NCBI GenBank assembly: GCA_958421275.1
Contig: CATZLI010000013.1
Coordinates: forward strand, 1 to 33,565
Direction of reading: 5' to 3'
DNA from: an uncultured Collinsella sp.
Lineage (GTDB): Bacteria; Actinomycetota; Coriobacteriia; Coriobacteriales; Coriobacteriaceae
DNA length: 33,565 nucleotides
Shown here: positions 15,311 to 23,690 of the stretch, piece after piece
Numbering within the stretch: the first letter of the stretch is position 1
How the letters are laid out: each line of letters opens with the position of its first letter
Position numbers and translations under genes: made by a program
Notes under the pieces: generated by a model
Told to the model about the DNA's origin: nothing
Databases searched by the model: none
The model's input: only the letters and a program-made list of their open reading frames with translations

Positions 15311-16297
15311 CTACAGCGCGAAGTCGCCGCCGACGAGCGTGGAGACGGGCTCCTCGTGGTAAACGGCGGAGATGGCCTGAGCGAACTCCTCGGCGACCGA
15401 GATGGTCTTGATCTTGCCGCCGACCTCGACGGGAATGGCGTCGGTGACGACGCACTCGACGATCGGGGCGTCGTTCAGACGCTCGATGGCCGGACCGGAG
15501 AAGATACCGTGGGTGGCGCAGACGTAGATATCGCCAGCGCCCATAGCCTTGAGCTCCTTGACGTTGGCGCACAGGGTGCCAGCGGTGTCGATCATGTCGT
15601 CGTTGATGATGCAGGTCTTGCCCTTGATGTCACCGATGATGCCCATGACCTCGGCGGCGTTGTGGCGCGGACGGCCCTTGTGGGCGATGGCCAGGTCGCA
15701 GCCGAGCATGTCGGACAGCTTCTTGGCGGCCTTGGCGCGGCCCACATCGGGGGAGACGACAACCAGGTTGTCGGTGTCGAAGTGCATGTCGTTGTAGTAC
15801 TGGCCAAACAGCGGCAGCGCGGACAGGTGGTTAACCGGGATATCGAAGAAGCCCTGAATCTGGCCCTGGTGCAGGTCGAGGGTGATGATGCGGTTGACGC
15901 CAGCGCGCTCGAGCAGGTTGGCGACGAGGCGGGCGGTGATGGGCTCACGCGGGCCGGCCTTGCGGTCCTGGCGGGCATAGCCGTAGTGGGTGATGACGGC
16001 GGTGATGGAGCGGGCGGATGCGCGCTTGGCAGCGTCGGTGGCGATGAGCAGCTCCATGAGCATGTCGTTGACGTTGCCGCCGGCCACGGACTGAATCAGG
16101 AAGACGTCGGCGCCGCGGACGGTTTCGTCGTAGCGGGCGTAAATCTCACCGTTGGCGAACTGCTTTAGCGTAAGGCCCGAAAGCTCGACCCCAAGGTACT
16201 CAGCGATCTTCTGAGCGAGGGGACGGTTGGAGGAACCGGAATACACGCGGATGGACTTGCGCATATTCTCCGACTTCTCGGGATCATTAATCGGCAT
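15311..16297 (-). CDS. prs: Ribose-phosphate pyrophosphokinase (PRPP synthase)
   Basis: Makes PRPP from ribose-5-phosphate and ATP, the substrate used by PurF in this same window. The 328-residue length is normal. Family motifs: RVYSGSSNRPLAQKIAEYLG near the N-terminus, FANGEIYARYDETVRG, the PRPP synthase signature region DLHQGQIQGFFDIPVNHL, VVSPDVGRAKAAKKLSD, and the PRPP-binding loop INDDMIDTAGTL. On the minus strand GGAGAAGGGTA precedes the ATG. A second in-frame ATG 11 codons later has no comparable site. Confidence 0.96.
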   Translation of the reverse strand: MPINDPEKSENMRKSIRVYSGSSNRPLAQKIAEYLGVELSGLTLKQFANGEIYARYDETVRGADVFLIQSVAGGNVNDMLMELLIATDAAKRASARSITAVITHYGYARQDRKAGPREPITARLVANLLERAGVNRIITLDLHQGQIQGFFDIPVNHLSALPLFGQYYNDMHFDTDNLVVVSPDVGRAKAAKKLSDMLGCDLAIAHKGRPRHNAAEVMGIIGDIKGKTCIINDDMIDTAGTLCANVKELKAMGAGDIYVCATHGIFSGPAIERLNDAPIVECVVTDAIPVEVGGKIKTISVAEEFAQAISAVYHEEPVSTLVGGDFAL

Positions 16298-16341
16298 TAC
16301 CCTTCTCCTTTATATCGAATGCCATATAGATGCCTTGTTGC

Positions 16342-16347
16342 ATTGTA
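16342..16347 (-). promoter_or_regulatory. Possible -10 box (TACAAT) for prs
   Basis: The complement of 16342-16347 is TACAAT, 44 bases before the prs start and downstream of the glmU terminator. This fits an independent prs promoter. The -35 is weak. Confidence 0.4.
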
Positions 16348-16438
16348 ACCGCGCGGCGGGGTTTATCGAGTCTTGATAACGTCTTTACCGCCAACGGACA
16401 CGAACCGACCACTCATCCGGTTGCGCAGGTCACGATAG

Positions 16439-16472
16439 AAAAAGGAGCCGCCCCCCACGGGAACAGCTCCTT
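16439..16472 (-). terminator. Rho-independent terminator of glmU
   Basis: On the minus strand AAGGAGC (complement of 16466-16472) pairs with GCTCCTT (complement of 16442-16448), followed by further T bases. It lies 18 bases after the glmU stop. Confidence 0.75.
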
Positions 16473-16489
16473 AGATGCTTGGTAAAACG

Positions 16490-17902
16490 TTATACCTCGT
16501 CGTCCTCGTGCAGACGGCGGCGGTAATCGGCGGCCCAGCCCTCAATGTTTACCTGACGGGCACGACCCAGGCCAAGTGCGTCGGCCGGGACCGGCTCGGT
16601 GATGACGGAGCCGGCGGCCACGAGCGCGCCGTCGCCGATCTGGGCGGGCGCGACCATCATGGTGTCGGAACCGATGAAGGCGTCCTTGCCGATGACGGTC
16701 TTGTGCTTGTGCACGCCGTCGTAGTTGCAGGTGATGGAGCCTGCGCCCACGTTGACGCCGGAGCCCATGGTGGTGTCGCCGATGTAGGACAGGTGCGGCA
16801 CCTTGGAGCCCTCGCCGATCGTGGACTTCTTGATCTCCACGTGCGTGCCGGCCTTGGATCCGTCGAGCATGTGGGTACCCGGGCGCAGGTAGGCGCGCGG
16901 GCCGCAGTCGACGCCGTTCTCGATGACGGCCTCGATGGCGATGGTCTCATCGATGGTGCAGCCGCTGCCGACGGTGGTGTCGGTGAGGCGGCTGTTGGGG
17001 CCGAGCTGGCACTCCTCGCCCACGGTGACGTGGCCGATTAGGTGCGTCTGCGGCCACACGACGGTGTCGCGGCCGATAACGGCGTCGGGGCCGATCCAGG
17101 CCTGCGTGGGATCGATGAACGTGACACCCTCGGCCATCCAGTGCTCGTTGATGCGGTCGCGCGCGATAGCGGTGAGCTGCGCGAGCTGGATGCGGCTGTT
17201 GACGCCTAGGCCGTCGCGGTAGTCGTCGCAGTGGAAGATGGAGACCGCCTGGCCGTGACCCTTGAGGATTTCGAGCATGTCGGGCAGGTAGTACTCGGAC
17301 TGCGCGTTGTCGTTGCCGATCTCGTTAATGTGGGCGGCGAGCTGCGCGCCGTCAAAGGCGTAGCAGCCGGCGTTGCACTCCAGCAGCGTGGCGGCCTGCT
17401 CGGGCGTGCAGTCCTTCTGCTCGATGATGCGCTCGATCTGGCCGTCGGCGCCCAGCTTGATGCGGCCGTAGCCAAAGGGGTCGGGCGGGGTCATGGTCAT
17501 GACGGTGCAGGCGAGCTCGCCGGTAGCGACGGTCTGCGCGAACTTGGCGACGGTGTCGGCGGTGATGAGCGGCAAGTCGCCGTTGAGCACGACGACGGGG
17601 CCTTGCGTGATGCCGCAGGCCTCGAGCGCGACCTTCACGGCGTGGCCGGTGCCCAGGCGCTCGGTCTGCTCGACGCACTCGACCTTGGTGGCGCTGCTGG
17701 CGTAGGCGCCGTCGATGAGGGCGCGCATCTCGTCGGCGTGGCTGCCGATGACGACCACGACGCGGCTGCAGCCGGCCTTGATGGTGGCGTCGACGATCCA
17801 CTGAACCATGGGCTTGCCCAGGATCTTGTGCGAAACCTTGCAGTGGTTCGACTTCATGCGGGTGCCCTCGCCGGCAGCGAGGATAATTGCGGTTGCGTCC
17901 AT
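16490..17902 (-). CDS. glmU: Bifunctional UDP-N-acetylglucosamine pyrophosphorylase / glucosamine-1-phosphate N-acetyltransferase
   Basis: Makes UDP-GlcNAc for cell-wall synthesis in two steps. The 470-residue protein opens with IILAAGEGTRMKS, the uridylyltransferase nucleotide loop (about residues 5-17). VVLNGDLPLI and the NAGCYAFD region follow. The C-terminal left-handed beta helix (about 250-450) shows hexapeptide repeats, HLSYIGDTTMGSGVNVGAG and the acetyltransferase segment NYDG-KHKT. The frame is open upstream to 18112, but the ATG at 17902 aligns with the family start and has AGGAG before it. Confidence 0.95.
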   Translation of the reverse strand: MDATAIILAAGEGTRMKSNHCKVSHKILGKPMVQWIVDATIKAGCSRVVVVIGSHADEMRALIDGAYASSATKVECVEQTERLGTGHAVKVALEACGITQGPVVVLNGDLPLITADTVAKFAQTVATGELACTVMTMTPPDPFGYGRIKLGADGQIERIIEQKDCTPEQAATLLECNAGCYAFDGAQLAAHINEIGNDNAQSEYYLPDMLEILKGHGQAVSIFHCDDYRDGLGVNSRIQLAQLTAIARDRINEHWMAEGVTFIDPTQAWIGPDAVIGRDTVVWPQTHLIGHVTVGEECQLGPNSRLTDTTVGSGCTIDETIAIEAVIENGVDCGPRAYLRPGTHMLDGSKAGTHVEIKKSTIGEGSKVPHLSYIGDTTMGSGVNVGAGSITCNYDGVHKHKTVIGKDAFIGSDTMMVAPAQIGDGALVAAGSVITEPVPADALGLGRARQVNIEGWAADYRRRLHEDDEV

Positions 17903-18095
17903 GTGATCTCCTGTTACGTTATAGAGACGTGTGTTTGGAAACGATACACGGCGCAATATGATACCGCAGGCATATGTTGAGCGCGTAGCGATTGGTTTGC
18001 GGCGGTTGAGGCTTGCGCCGCCGGCGTGGCGTTTGCGCTGCTTGCGTGCGGCGTTGGCGGTGCTGCGGAGCTGTCGTTTGAGCGAGGGGACGGGG

Positions 18096-18989
18096 GTGCC
18101 CGTGGACAACATACAAGAGGAGTTTGGCGGCGAGCCCGTCGCGGCGTTCTCGATGTCGCATCCGGCTGTGCCGGCACTCTATATAGTGCTGACGCTGGGG
18201 CTCACCATGTTCTCGATGCAGCCGGTGCTGATTGCGCTGTCGCTTGCGGGCGGGCTGGCGTATGGATTTGCGACGCGTGGGGCTGCCCGCACGCTGGGCG
18301 CACTTCGCTGGCAGCTGCCGGTGATTTTGATTATCGCGCTGGTCAATCCGCTGTTTAGCGCCTCGGGCTCGACGGAGCTGTTCCGTATTGGCATGCGCGC
18401 GGTGTATCTGGAGAGCATGGTATACGGCCTGTGCATGGGCGGGCTGTTTGTGGCGAGCGTGCTGTGGTTTGAGGCCGCGGCGTCGATGCTCGAATACGAC
18501 AAGGTACTCGCGCTGCTGGGCAATGCCGCACCGGTGATTGCGCTCATGATCTCGATGTGCATGAGGCTTATCCCGCAGTTTTTGCGCCGCGGTCGTACGG
18601 TGCTGGCGGTGCAGGATGCGATTGATGTGCCGGGCCGCGCGCCCACCGATCCCGTGCGATCGCACCTGCGGGCGTCGAGCGTGTTGATGGGCTGGGGCAT
18701 GGAAGATTCGCTGGAGCGCGCGGACGCGATGCGCTCGCGCGGGTGGGGTGCCGCGACACGTCGTACGACGTATGCGCGGTATCGACTGGGGCGCAGCGAC
18801 GTTGCCGCGCTGGTCGGGCTCGCGCTGTTTGGTGCCGCCGCGGTGGCCGTGGCGGCGACCGCGACGACGCAGTATTCGTTTTATCCGCAGCTCTCGGTGC
18901 CGGCGCCGTGGCCGGGCTATGTCGTGTACGCTGCCTGGATGGTGCTGCCTTGCGTGTTGCACGCGATTGATGAGAAGAGGTTTGGCTGA
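18096..18989 (+). CDS. Energy-coupling factor transporter transmembrane protein (EcfT/CbiQ-type)
   Basis: T component of an ECF vitamin or metal importer, which couples the ATPases to the substrate-binding S component. About 297 residues from this start, with several hydrophobic segments and the coupling-helix motif LERADAMRSRGWG, a form of the conserved Ala-Arg-Gly signature. The start is uncertain: GTG at 18096 follows GAGGGGACGG. The frame is open back to 17931, but the upstream part encodes an Arg/Leu-rich stretch unlike the family. Its TGA overlaps the ATG of the ATPase gene. Confidence 0.82.
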   Translation: MPVDNIQEEFGGEPVAAFSMSHPAVPALYIVLTLGLTMFSMQPVLIALSLAGGLAYGFATRGAARTLGALRWQLPVILIIALVNPLFSASGSTELFRIGMRAVYLESMVYGLCMGGLFVASVLWFEAAASMLEYDKVLALLGNAAPVIALMISMCMRLIPQFLRRGRTVLAVQDAIDVPGRAPTDPVRSHLRASSVLMGWGMEDSLERADAMRSRGWGAATRRTTYARYRLGRSDVAALVGLALFGAAAVAVAATATTQYSFYPQLSVPAPWPGYVVYAAWMVLPCVLHAIDEKRFG

Positions 18990-20632
18990 TGGCTCGGTTG
19001 GATAGGGGCCCGGCGGCGGGTGTGGCATATGGCTCGGCCGCGCCGGCGATTGAGGTGCGAGGCCTTAGTTTTGCCTACCCCGATGCTGATGCTGCGGTGC
19101 TCGAGGGGCTCGACTGGTCTGTTCCCCAAGGTGCATTTGCGTTGCTTGTTGGCGGTACCGGATCGGGTAAGTCGACGCTGCTGTCGCTGCTCAAGCCCGA
19201 GATCGCGCCGGCGGGCGAGCGCACTGGCGATACGCGCGTGCTGGGCGAGAACGTTGCCGACATGGACGTGCGGGCATTGGCGGAGCGCGTGGGCTATGTG
19301 TTCCAGGATCCCGAGAACCAGATTGTGTGCGAGACCGTGTGGCATGAGATGGCGTTTGGCCTAGAGAATCTGGGTGTGTCGCGCGACGAGATGCGCCGCC
19401 GTGTTGCCGAGACCAGCTATTTCTTTGGTCTGGATGACTGGCTTCATCGTGATACCGATACGCTTTCGGGTGGCCGCAAGCAGCTGCTGTCGCTTGCCGC
19501 CGTCCTGGCGCTGCGTCCGCGTGTGCTGCTACTCGACGAGCCCACGTCTCAGCTTGATCCGGTTGCGGAGAAGAATTTCCTGCACGCGCTGTTTCGTGTA
19601 AATCGCGAGCTGGGCTGCACGGTTGTTGTGGCGACGCATCAGCCGCGCCCAATGCTCGAATACGCGACGTGTGCGTACCGGATTGAGGATGGCCGCGTGC
19701 GCGAGGCGGCGGATATGGCATCTTTGGGACGCCGAGAATCGCTGTTTTCCGATGACACGTTGGGGTGGGGTGCCATCCGATGTGCAAAAAACGGAGTATT
19801 CAGCAGGCGTGAGGACAATTTGGGCTCTCTGGAGCCGCCCGGGGACGTATCGAGCGCGAAAAAAAGTTCAGAATTGGACAAATCGTCCGAATTTGTGGCG
19901 CAAACGTCGCTCGAGAACGGCTTGGAAGCCTTCTCGCGCACGGATGGAAGTAGAATACTCCAAAAAATGCACGCTGGGTCGGCTACCATCCTGTCGGAAG
20001 GTTGGTTTCGCTACGATCGAGCGTCCGGCTGGGTGTTGCGTGGGCTCGATGCGTCGTTTTCGGCCGGTGCGGTGCATGCGGTTGTTGGCGGTAACGGCTG
20101 CGGCAAGTCGACGATGCTCTCGGTGCTGGCGAAGACCGCCAAGCTGCAGCGCGGCCGCATGGTGCGCGGAGCGGCCTCGGCGGCGCTGCTGCCTCAGAAT
20201 CCCAAAGCATTGCTGGTTGCCGAGACGGTTCGCGATGAGCTGATGGAATGGGCCTCGACCTGCGGATATGACGAGAACTTGGCGCGGGAGCGTGCGGCGA
20301 GCTTGGGGTTGTCGGGTCTGGATGGACGCCATCCGTACGATCTTTCGGGCGGGCAGCGTCAACTGCTTGCATTGGCAAAACTGCTGCTAATCGGCCCCGA
20401 ACTGCTATTGCTCGATGAGCCCACCAAGGGTCTAGACCTGTTCAGCCGCCGCATCATCGCCCGCGCCCTGCGTGACCATGCGAAGGCTGGCGGCACCGTC
20501 ATCATGGCTACGCACGATTTGGACTTTGCCGAGCAGGTAGCCGACGACGTCGCCATGATGTTTGACGGCGAGATTGCCTGCATGGAGCCGCCGGCCGACT
20601 TCTTTGCCGACAACGTGTTCTATAGGGCGTGA
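18989..20632 (+). CDS. Fused double-ABC energy-coupling factor ATPase (EcfA-EcfA')
   Basis: A 547-residue protein with two ABC ATPase domains in one chain. Domain 1 has Walker A GGTGSGKST (55-63), Q-loop VFQDPENQIV, signature LSGGRKQ (about 158) and LLLDEPTSQLDP. Domain 2 has Walker A GGNGCGKST (about 367), signature LSGGQRQ (about 451) and LLLDEPTKGLD. VFQDPENQ is typical of the ECF/cobalt class. A Ser/Glu-rich, poorly conserved linker of roughly 70 residues (about 255-325) joins the domains. It overlaps the T gene by one base and is followed 4 bases later by the S gene, so T-AA'-S form one operon. Confidence 0.9.
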   Translation: MARLDRGPAAGVAYGSAAPAIEVRGLSFAYPDADAAVLEGLDWSVPQGAFALLVGGTGSGKSTLLSLLKPEIAPAGERTGDTRVLGENVADMDVRALAERVGYVFQDPENQIVCETVWHEMAFGLENLGVSRDEMRRRVAETSYFFGLDDWLHRDTDTLSGGRKQLLSLAAVLALRPRVLLLDEPTSQLDPVAEKNFLHALFRVNRELGCTVVVATHQPRPMLEYATCAYRIEDGRVREAADMASLGRRESLFSDDTLGWGAIRCAKNGVFSRREDNLGSLEPPGDVSSAKKSSELDKSSEFVAQTSLENGLEAFSRTDGSRILQKMHAGSATILSEGWFRYDRASGWVLRGLDASFSAGAVHAVVGGNGCGKSTMLSVLAKTAKLQRGRMVRGAASAALLPQNPKALLVAETVRDELMEWASTCGYDENLARERAASLGLSGLDGRHPYDLSGGQRQLLALAKLLLIGPELLLLDEPTKGLDLFSRRIIARALRDHAKAGGTVIMATHDLDFAEQVADDVAMMFDGEIACMEPPADFFADNVFYRA

Positions 20633-20636
20633 TGGG

Positions 20637-21350
20637 ATGACGGACTGTCGTTTCTCGCGTTTGCTTGCAAAACTGGAGATCCCGCTGTTGTTGGCGGTGC
20701 CGGCGGTGATGGCTGCCGCGTTGCTGGCGGGTGTTGAGCAGGCAGCGTTGGCCATGCTGGTTGTGGTGGCGTTGGTGCTTGCGCTGTTCTTTGCGGGTTA
20801 CGAGGCATCTCGTCCGGGTTTGCGCCAGATTATGCCCACGCTGGTGCTGGCGGTGCTGGCGGCGGCGGGGCGCATCCTGTTTGGGCCCATTCCCGACTTT
20901 AAACCGGTGAGCGCCATCGCCATTATCGCGGGGGCGACGCTTGGTCGCCGCAATGGTTTTATGGTTGGCGCGCTGGCGGCGCTGACCAGCAATTTCTTTT
21001 TTGGACAGGGCATGTGGACGCCGTGGCAGATGTATGCTTGGGGGCTCGTGGGATACGTTGGCGGTGCGCTGACGTATGCGGGTGCGTTCGACCGCGCCGA
21101 CGGCACCGTGCGCATGCCAGCACTGCTGGCGTACGGCTTTGCGTCGGGCCTGCTCTATGGCGTCGTGATCAACGCGTATGACATCATTGGTTTTGTGCAG
21201 CCGCTTACCTGGGCGGGTGCCGTGGCGCGTCTTGCCACGGCGGTGCCGTTCGATATCACACACGGCCTCGCGACCTGCGTGTTCTTGGTCGCCCTGTACA
21301 AGCCCTGGTGTCGCCGCATTAACCGTGTCGTCGTGAAATACGGGCTGTAA
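20637..21350 (+). CDS. ECF transporter S component, substrate unknown
   Basis: The 237-residue integral membrane protein has about six hydrophobic segments. Its central region (AIAIIAGATLGRRNGF, then NFFFGQGMWTPWQMYAWGL) is of the ECF S-component kind seen next to T and A genes. Position in the operon supports this. S components define the substrate, but no riboswitch or vitamin-synthesis gene is adjacent, so I do not assign one. The ATG at 20637 follows TAGGGCGTGATGGG. The frame is open further upstream, but only inside the ATPase gene. Confidence 0.8.
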   Translation: MTDCRFSRLLAKLEIPLLLAVPAVMAAALLAGVEQAALAMLVVVALVLALFFAGYEASRPGLRQIMPTLVLAVLAAAGRILFGPIPDFKPVSAIAIIAGATLGRRNGFMVGALAALTSNFFFGQGMWTPWQMYAWGLVGYVGGALTYAGAFDRADGTVRMPALLAYGFASGLLYGVVINAYDIIGFVQPLTWAGAVARLATAVPFDITHGLATCVFLVALYKPWCRRINRVVVKYGL

Positions 21351-21389
21351 GGCTGGTTGCGTCGGAGCGGGAATCAATACTGCCGAAGT

Positions 21390-21557
21390 GCCATTTTAAA
21401 ACTATGCCGGTTTACGGGGCTAGATTGGCGCAGGCCGACCATACCGGCTTTTTTCAAAATAGAGCAAGCCGTTTACCTGCGGTTTTATTATTACGGAATT
21501 GCGCATGGCTGGGGGTTCGCGATTCAGCCCCGTAAACCGGCATAGTTTTAAAATGGC
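21390..21557. repeat. Element with perfect 32-bp terminal inverted repeats (MITE-like)
   Basis: Arms at 21390-21421 (starting GCCATTTTAAAACTATGCCG) and 21526-21557 are exact reverse complements, separated by 104 bases. The interior contains TACCTGCGGTTTT, also found in the terminator at 21735. No obvious target-site duplication flanks the arms. Short reading frames across it merely read the two arms and are not convincing genes. Confidence 0.85.
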
Positions 21558-21652
21558 CGGCTGATACGACGGGCATCGTGGCCCCCAGAGAGCCAAATTG
21601 ATCCATTTTCTTCCGTCTCCAGATGTCCCCAGGAAATCAGTTGACGGCGCTT

Positions 21653-21812
21653 GCCACGAAACTGGCCCATCTACTACGTTTAGCTTGATACCCCCGACCA
21701 TGACCGCGTTTTATGAAAAACCGCAGGCTTTCTACCTGCGGTTTTCTTTTTGCGTTGTTCGCTGTGGTTGAGGGTAGTGGCTTAAACGTAGTAGATGGGC
21801 TGGTTTCGTGGC
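21653..21812. repeat. 30-bp inverted repeat enclosing a terminator
   Basis: Arms at 21653-21682 and 21783-21812 match at 28 of 30 positions. Each contains GCCCATCTACTACGTTTA or its complement. The 100-base interior carries the terminator at 21717-21751. The 95 bases between this element and the previous one show nothing definite beyond CCAGATGTCCCCAGG. The stretch 21813-21888 has a weak inverted pair CAAAAGTGATC / GATCATTTG. Confidence 0.8.
21717..21751. terminator. Bidirectional Rho-independent terminator between the ECF operon and exoA
   Basis: AAAACCGCAGG (21717-21727) pairs perfectly with CCTGCGGTTTT (21735-21745) around a 7-base loop. CTTTTT follows on the plus strand and a further T on the minus strand. 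It lies between convergent genes. Confidence 0.85.
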
Positions 21813-21888
21813 GGACGGGGTCACGCGGGCGCCCTTGCGCGGGCAAAAGTGATCTGTATTCCTTCGTCCCCGGGGGATCATTTGGGGG

Positions 21889-22707
21889 CTAGAGCTCTAG
21901 CGTGAGGGTGACGGGGCAGTGGTCGCTGCCGAAGATGTCGCCGCGGATGCCGGTGTCGCGTACGTTGTCGGCGATTGCGTCGCTTACCAGGAAGTAGTCG
22001 ATGCGCCAGCCTGCGTTGTTCTTGCGGGCATTAAAGCGGTAGCTCCACCAGCTGTAGACGCCCTCGACGTCGGGGTTTGCCGCGCGCCAGGTATCGGTAA
22101 ACCCGGCGTTGAGCAGCTCGGTAAACTTGCCGCGCTCCTCGTCCGAAAAACCGGCGTTGCCGCGGTTGGACTTGGGGTTCTTAAGGTCGATCTCCTCGTG
22201 CGCCACGTTAAAGTCGCCGCAGGTTACGACGGGCTTGCCGGTCTCGCGCTCAAGTGCGCTCAAAAAGCCGCGATAGGCATCGTCCCAGGCCATGCGTACA
22301 TCGATGCGCGCGAGCTCATTTTGGGCGTTGGGCGTGTAGACATCCACGAACCAAAACTTGTCGAACTCGAGCGCGCAGACGCGGCCCTCGGTTGCGGCTT
22401 GGGCGACGAGCTCGGCCGCCTCGCCCTCGCCGGCGTAGGGTAGCAGCGCGTCGGCGTGCAGCACGCGCAGCGGTTCCTGGCGGCTAAAGACCGCAGTGCC
22501 CGAATAGCCTTTACGCTCGGCGTAGCTCCAGGTTTGGTGATAGCCGGGCAGGTCAATATCGACCTGACCCTCTTGCAGCTTGGTCTCCTGCAGCGCCAAG
22601 ATGTCGACGTCGAGTTCTTGCGCGATCTGAATAAAGCTCGGGTCCTTTTTGAGCACGGCGCGCAGGCCGTTAACGTTCCACGAGGCAAAGGTGTAAGTCT
22701 GAGGCAT
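21889..22707 (-). CDS. xth: Exodeoxyribonuclease III (AP endonuclease)
   Basis: Base-excision repair nuclease of the exonuclease-endonuclease-phosphatase fold, 272 residues. Metal-binding and catalytic stretches are visible: ASWNVNGLRA, LALQETKLQ, TCGDFNVAHEEIDL, then NAGFSDEERG, WRIDYFLVSD and GSDHCPVTL at the C-terminus. On the minus strand GAAAGGACACC precedes the ATG. It is convergent with the ECF operon and divergent from the sirtuin gene. Confidence 0.94.
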   Translation of the reverse strand: MPQTYTFASWNVNGLRAVLKKDPSFIQIAQELDVDILALQETKLQEGQVDIDLPGYHQTWSYAERKGYSGTAVFSRQEPLRVLHADALLPYAGEGEAAELVAQAATEGRVCALEFDKFWFVDVYTPNAQNELARIDVRMAWDDAYRGFLSALERETGKPVVTCGDFNVAHEEIDLKNPKSNRGNAGFSDEERGKFTELLNAGFTDTWRAANPDVEGVYSWWSYRFNARKNNAGWRIDYFLVSDAIADNVRDTGIRGDIFGSDHCPVTLTLEL

Positions 22708-22842
22708 GGTGTCCTTTCGACGGGGTTGGCAGGCTTAAGATTAACGCAACAGGGGCGGGGTGGGCTCCGCGCATGCTGACTCAAAGGCCGCATGCTGGGA
22801 CGTCGCCCAACGCTGCCCGACTAACAAGGACGGAGGACTCAT

Positions 22843-23595
22843 ATGACGCAGGCAATATCGGACCCCAGGCAGGCCTCCGCCGCGCTGGCGGATCTGTTTG
22901 ACACCCACAAGCGCGTGGTCTTCTTTGGCGGCGCTGGTGTTTCCACGGCAAGTGGCATCCCCGATTTCCGCAGTGTGGACGGCCTGTATCACCAGCAGTT
23001 TGCCTATCCGCCCGAGACCATGCTGTCGCATAGCTTTTACGAGGCGCATCCTGCCGAGTTCTTCGACTTTTACCGCACCAAGATGATCGCGCTTAACGCT
23101 AAGCCCAACCGCTGCCACACCAAGCTAGCCGAGCTGGAGCGCGCCGGCAAGCTCGACGCCGTAGTGACGCAAAATATCGACGGCCTGCATCAGATGGCCG
23201 GCTCACAGCGCGTGTTCGAGCTGCACGGATCGGTCCATCGCAACATTTGCCAGTCGTGCGGCGCGGTCTATAGCGCCGAGTGGATTTGCTCGCGCGAGCA
23301 CGAGGATGCCGCGGGCGTGCCTGCGTGCCCCGCGTGCGGCGGCCGCATCAAGCCCGATGTAGTGCTCTACGAAGAGCCGCTCGACGAGCATGTGTTGACC
23401 GGTGCCGTTGCCGCCATCGCCGCGGCCGATGCCCTCATTGTAGGCGGGACCTCGCTCGTGGTGTATCCGGCGGCAGGCCTTACGCGATACTTTACCGGCG
23501 ATACGCTGGCCATATGCAACCTTGCTCCCACCGATCAGGATGCAAATGCCGACCTGCTGATTTCTTGCGACATCGCGGCCACGTTTGCGTTCTAG
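22843..23595 (+). CDS. SIR2-family NAD-dependent protein deacylase (sirtuin)
   Basis: Removes acyl groups from protein lysines using NAD+. The 250-residue protein has GGAGVSTASGIPDFRS (29-44) for NAD binding, TQNIDGLH (109-116), the catalytic His128 in ELHGS, and four zinc ligands C136, C139, C162 and C165 in CQSCG and CPACGG. The tail has VGGTSLVVYPAAGL. GGAGG precedes the ATG at good spacing. The next gene starts 95 bases downstream. Confidence 0.93.
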   Translation: MTQAISDPRQASAALADLFDTHKRVVFFGGAGVSTASGIPDFRSVDGLYHQQFAYPPETMLSHSFYEAHPAEFFDFYRTKMIALNAKPNRCHTKLAELERAGKLDAVVTQNIDGLHQMAGSQRVFELHGSVHRNICQSCGAVYSAEWICSREHEDAAGVPACPACGGRIKPDVVLYEEPLDEHVLTGAVAAIAAADALIVGGTSLVVYPAAGLTRYFTGDTLAICNLAPTDQDANADLLISCDIAATFAF

Positions 23596-23609
23596 CCCGC
23601 GCGCGCGGA

Positions 23610-23615
23610 TACAAT
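23610..23615 (+). promoter_or_regulatory. Possible -10 box (TACAAT) for folP-folK
   Basis: TACAAT lies 75 bases before the folP-folK ATG, just after the sirtuin gene. No clear -35. Confidence 0.35.
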
Positions 23616-23690
23616 AGAAAGACTGAGTGCAAAGCGACCCCGCCGCCAGCTCCCCAAGCTCGGCGGCGTGGGCATTTTAGGAGGATGCTC

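Noticed and set aside
17931..18095. N-terminal extension of the EcfT frame
   Set aside because: Encodes an Arg/Leu-rich stretch unlike the family. It overlaps the glmU promoter region and has no good ribosome binding site.
21357..21701. Short overlapping reading frames on both strands sharing AILKLCRFTGL
   Set aside because: The shared peptide is simply the two arms of the 32-bp inverted repeat read on opposite strands.
21390..21812. CRISPR array
   Set aside because: The repeats are inverted pairs, not regularly spaced direct repeats, and no cas gene is present.
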